Positions 62,432 through 64,000 of a stretch of 64,000 nucleotides of DNA are shown in pieces (position 1 is the first letter of the stretch; every line of letters starts with the position of its first letter). Origin of the DNA: Bog-532 sp963833835 (GTDB lineage Bacteria > Actinomycetota > Actinomycetes > Streptosporangiales > Streptosporangiaceae); the NCBI GenBank assembly GCA_963833835.1, contig CAWHZI010000007.1:558001-622000 (forward strand), read 5' to 3'. The notes beneath the pieces are model-generated. The model was not told the origin of the DNA, did not search any database, and saw only the letters and a program-made list of their open reading frames with translations. The position numbers and the translations under genes are program-made.

Positions 62432-64000
62432 GTGATCAGGTTCAGCGCTTCGCTGGTCGTCGTGGGGATCGGACTACTCGTCGCCGGGAGTGTGACCAGC
62501 AGGCTGCCACTGATCTACATCGCCATCGGGGTCAGCGCCGTCGCGTTGCTGTTCCTGATCATCGGGGCCATCGTCAACCGGGCTGAGCTGCTCGGCCGCG
62601 AGCCGGAGAGCGTCGCCGGCGGACAGACCGAGCGCGGCCAGACCGAGCGCGATGAGTACGCCGGTGAACTGGACCAGGCACCCGAGCCGGCCACGACCGC
62701 GGTCGGGGCCAGTGCCGGGGCCGGTTCGGGCCGGGGTTACGCGGGGGAGCGGGCTGCGGACCCTGGTTACGGAGCGGCGCCCACGCCGCCGGACCGTCCC
62801 CGCCAGACCTCCTTCCCTGACCAGCCCGTGTACCGCGACAAGGGCGACGCCGAACCAGCCCGGGGCGCCAGCCGGTACGAGCGGTTCGCCGGGGACGGGG
62901 AGCGCGCCCGGCCGAGCGAGCCCCAGCCGCGGCCGCAGCGGCCGTTCACCGAGCCGGAGCCGACCAGGATGGACTTGTCGGCCGCGGACGTACGGGAAGC
63001 AGGACGGCAGGAACGGAAGCGTTCCGAGCGGGGCCAATCACCGCGCCAGCCCGTTGACCAGCCGTTCGTGGACCCGGAGCCGACCCGCATGGACTGGGCG
63101 GGCGGATTGCGCGAAGCCGAACGGCAGGAGCTCGCCCGGCAGGACCAGGAGCGGCGGGCCCGGGAACGTCCGGACCGGGATCGGACCGGCGGCGACCGCA
63201 CGGATCAGCCGTTCGTCGATCCGGAGCCGACCCGCATGGACTGGGCGGCCGATTTCCGTGAGCACGATCAGCGCGGGGGTACAGCCACGCCCGAACGGCC
63301 GTCCGGGGAGCGTGAGACCGCTCACACCGGCCAGGTCGCGGCCACCCGTCCCACGCCGATCCAGGCGCCTGCGCCGACCCAGCCCACACCGGCCCGCCCG
63401 GACAAGTTGCTCGTCAGCCGGCCGGACAGCAAGAGCCCGCCGGAGGGCCGCGAGCGCCCAGAGGGGCCAGCGGAGCCAGAGAGGCCAGCGGAGCCAGAGG
63501 GGCAGCACCCGGGAACGGTCCGGCGAGCCGGACCAGTCCCAGGAGCCCGAGCAGGCCGCCACCGCCGCAGAGGTCCAGCCGCCGAACGGCCCCAGCGCGA
63601 AGCCGGACGCGGACCGGTCCGGCAGCAACGAAGCCGGGGACCCTGAGCACCCGGCGGATCAGGCCGCGGACAGTCAGAGCAGCACCGACCGCCCCACGCA
63701 GGCCAGCGCGACCCAGGAGCAGGAAACCCAGGTACCGGCGACGACCTCGGCCAGCCCGGCCGCCGGCCAGGCCGCGGCCACCGACGGCCAGGACGGCTCT
63801 GGATCCGAGCCGGCGGCGACGGCGGCCACTGGGATCGATCAGGACGTGACCGTGGTCCCCGGCGTGCCCCGCTTCCACCGCAGCGACTGCATCCTGATCC
63901 GGTTCATGGGCGAGCGCGACCTGCAGCGGATGCCGGTCGAGCGGGCCAAGGAAGCGGGCTGTACCCCGTGCCGGGCCTGCCAGCCGGAAGGCGACGAGGA
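62432..64000 (+). CDS. Repeat-rich membrane protein downstream of divIVA, one frameshift, runs off the window
   Basis: The function is unknown. Two membrane helices lie at the N-terminus (SLVVVGIGLLVAGSV and IYIAIGVSAVALLFLIIGAI). A long hydrophilic region carries three copies of a PEPTRMD module (RPFTEPEPTRMDLSAAD, QPFVDPEPTRMDWAGG, QPFVDPEPTRMDWAAD). Near 63508, in a GC-rich repeat, the frame must shift by one base to continue (ERSGEPDQSQEPEQAATAAE). It then leads to a conserved-looking C-terminal block: VTVVPGVPRFHRSDCILIRF, then GCTPCRACQPE with three Cys. Similar proteins follow divIVA in other actinobacteria; the start is GTG 62432. Confidence 0.75.

Noticed and set aside
1..64000. CRISPR arrays, insertion sequences, prophage or toxin-antitoxin pairs
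   Set aside because: No regularly spaced repeats with unique spacers, no transposase or integrase motif, and no phage structural or toxin-antitoxin gene could be recognised.

Overview
The window is a high-GC (roughly 70-75%) actinomycete chromosome segment. The evidence for this is GTG/TTG starts with GTGA and ATGA gene overlaps, a complete division and cell-wall (dcw) cluster with SepF and DivIVA/Wag31, an FMN riboswitch before the riboflavin genes, and an F420-dependent (LLM-class) oxidoreductase. MurE carries the DNPR signature of meso-diaminopimelate ligases. I cannot name the genus; the gene content fits a filamentous or Streptosporangiales/Frankia-like lineage better than Corynebacteriales. 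I saw no rRNA, tRNA, CRISPR array, prophage or insertion sequence.

Layout. 0-2.5 kb: end of rsmB, a DUF2786 gene, rpe and a small NTF2-like gene. 2.5-10.8 kb: metabolic and regulatory genes (MmyB-type regulator divergent from an SDR, GNAT, epimerase, fatty-acid desaturase, HAD hydrolase overlapping an FAD monooxygenase, soluble transhydrogenase). 10.9-14.6 kb: FMN riboswitch, ribE, ribBA, ribH and hisG; ribD and hisE are not present. 14.6-25.5 kb: LysE exporter, MobA-like nucleotidyltransferase, a secreted DUF1906 protein, an aldose-1-epimerase homologue, a DUF2877 gene, an unrecognised two-gene operon, an SseB-family gene and a prepilin peptidase. 25.5-27.4 kb: a corrupted stretch holding remnants of a CDGSH/ferredoxin/truncated-globin gene, a TetR gene and a DHFR-like gene. 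27.6-34.3 kb: aroC, shikimate kinase, aroB, second shikimate kinase, LLM oxidoreductase, pepQ, efp, nusB. 34.3-42.7 kb: membrane protein, methyltransferase, dinB, DUF3040, and a MoxR/DUF58/transglutaminase operon on the minus strand. 43.1-64 kb: a four-box MraZ operator, then mraZ, rsmH, ftsL, ftsI, murE, murF, mraY, ftsW, murG, murC, ftsQ, ftsZ, yggS, sepF, yggT, divIVA, a strong terminator, and a repeat-rich membrane protein that runs off the end.

How it works together. The right half makes lipid-linked peptidoglycan precursor (MurE, MurF, MraY, MurG, MurC), polymerises it at the septum (FtsW, FtsI, FtsL, FtsQ), places the Z-ring (FtsZ, SepF) and organises polar growth (DivIVA). murD, normally between mraY and ftsW, is missing. 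FtsL, FtsI, FtsQ, MurG and FtsZ all carry long low-complexity extensions or linkers.

Data quality. At least nine genes are broken by a single apparent frameshift while homology continues in another frame (DUF2786, FAD monooxygenase, DUF1906 protein, the 22.4 kb gene, TetR, dinB, ftsI, murE, last gene). Many of these fall in homopolymers or GC-rich repeats, so I read most as assembly indels. The 25.5-26.5 kb stretch shows a graded loss of G on the coding strand that looks like a base-calling artefact laid over a real gene.
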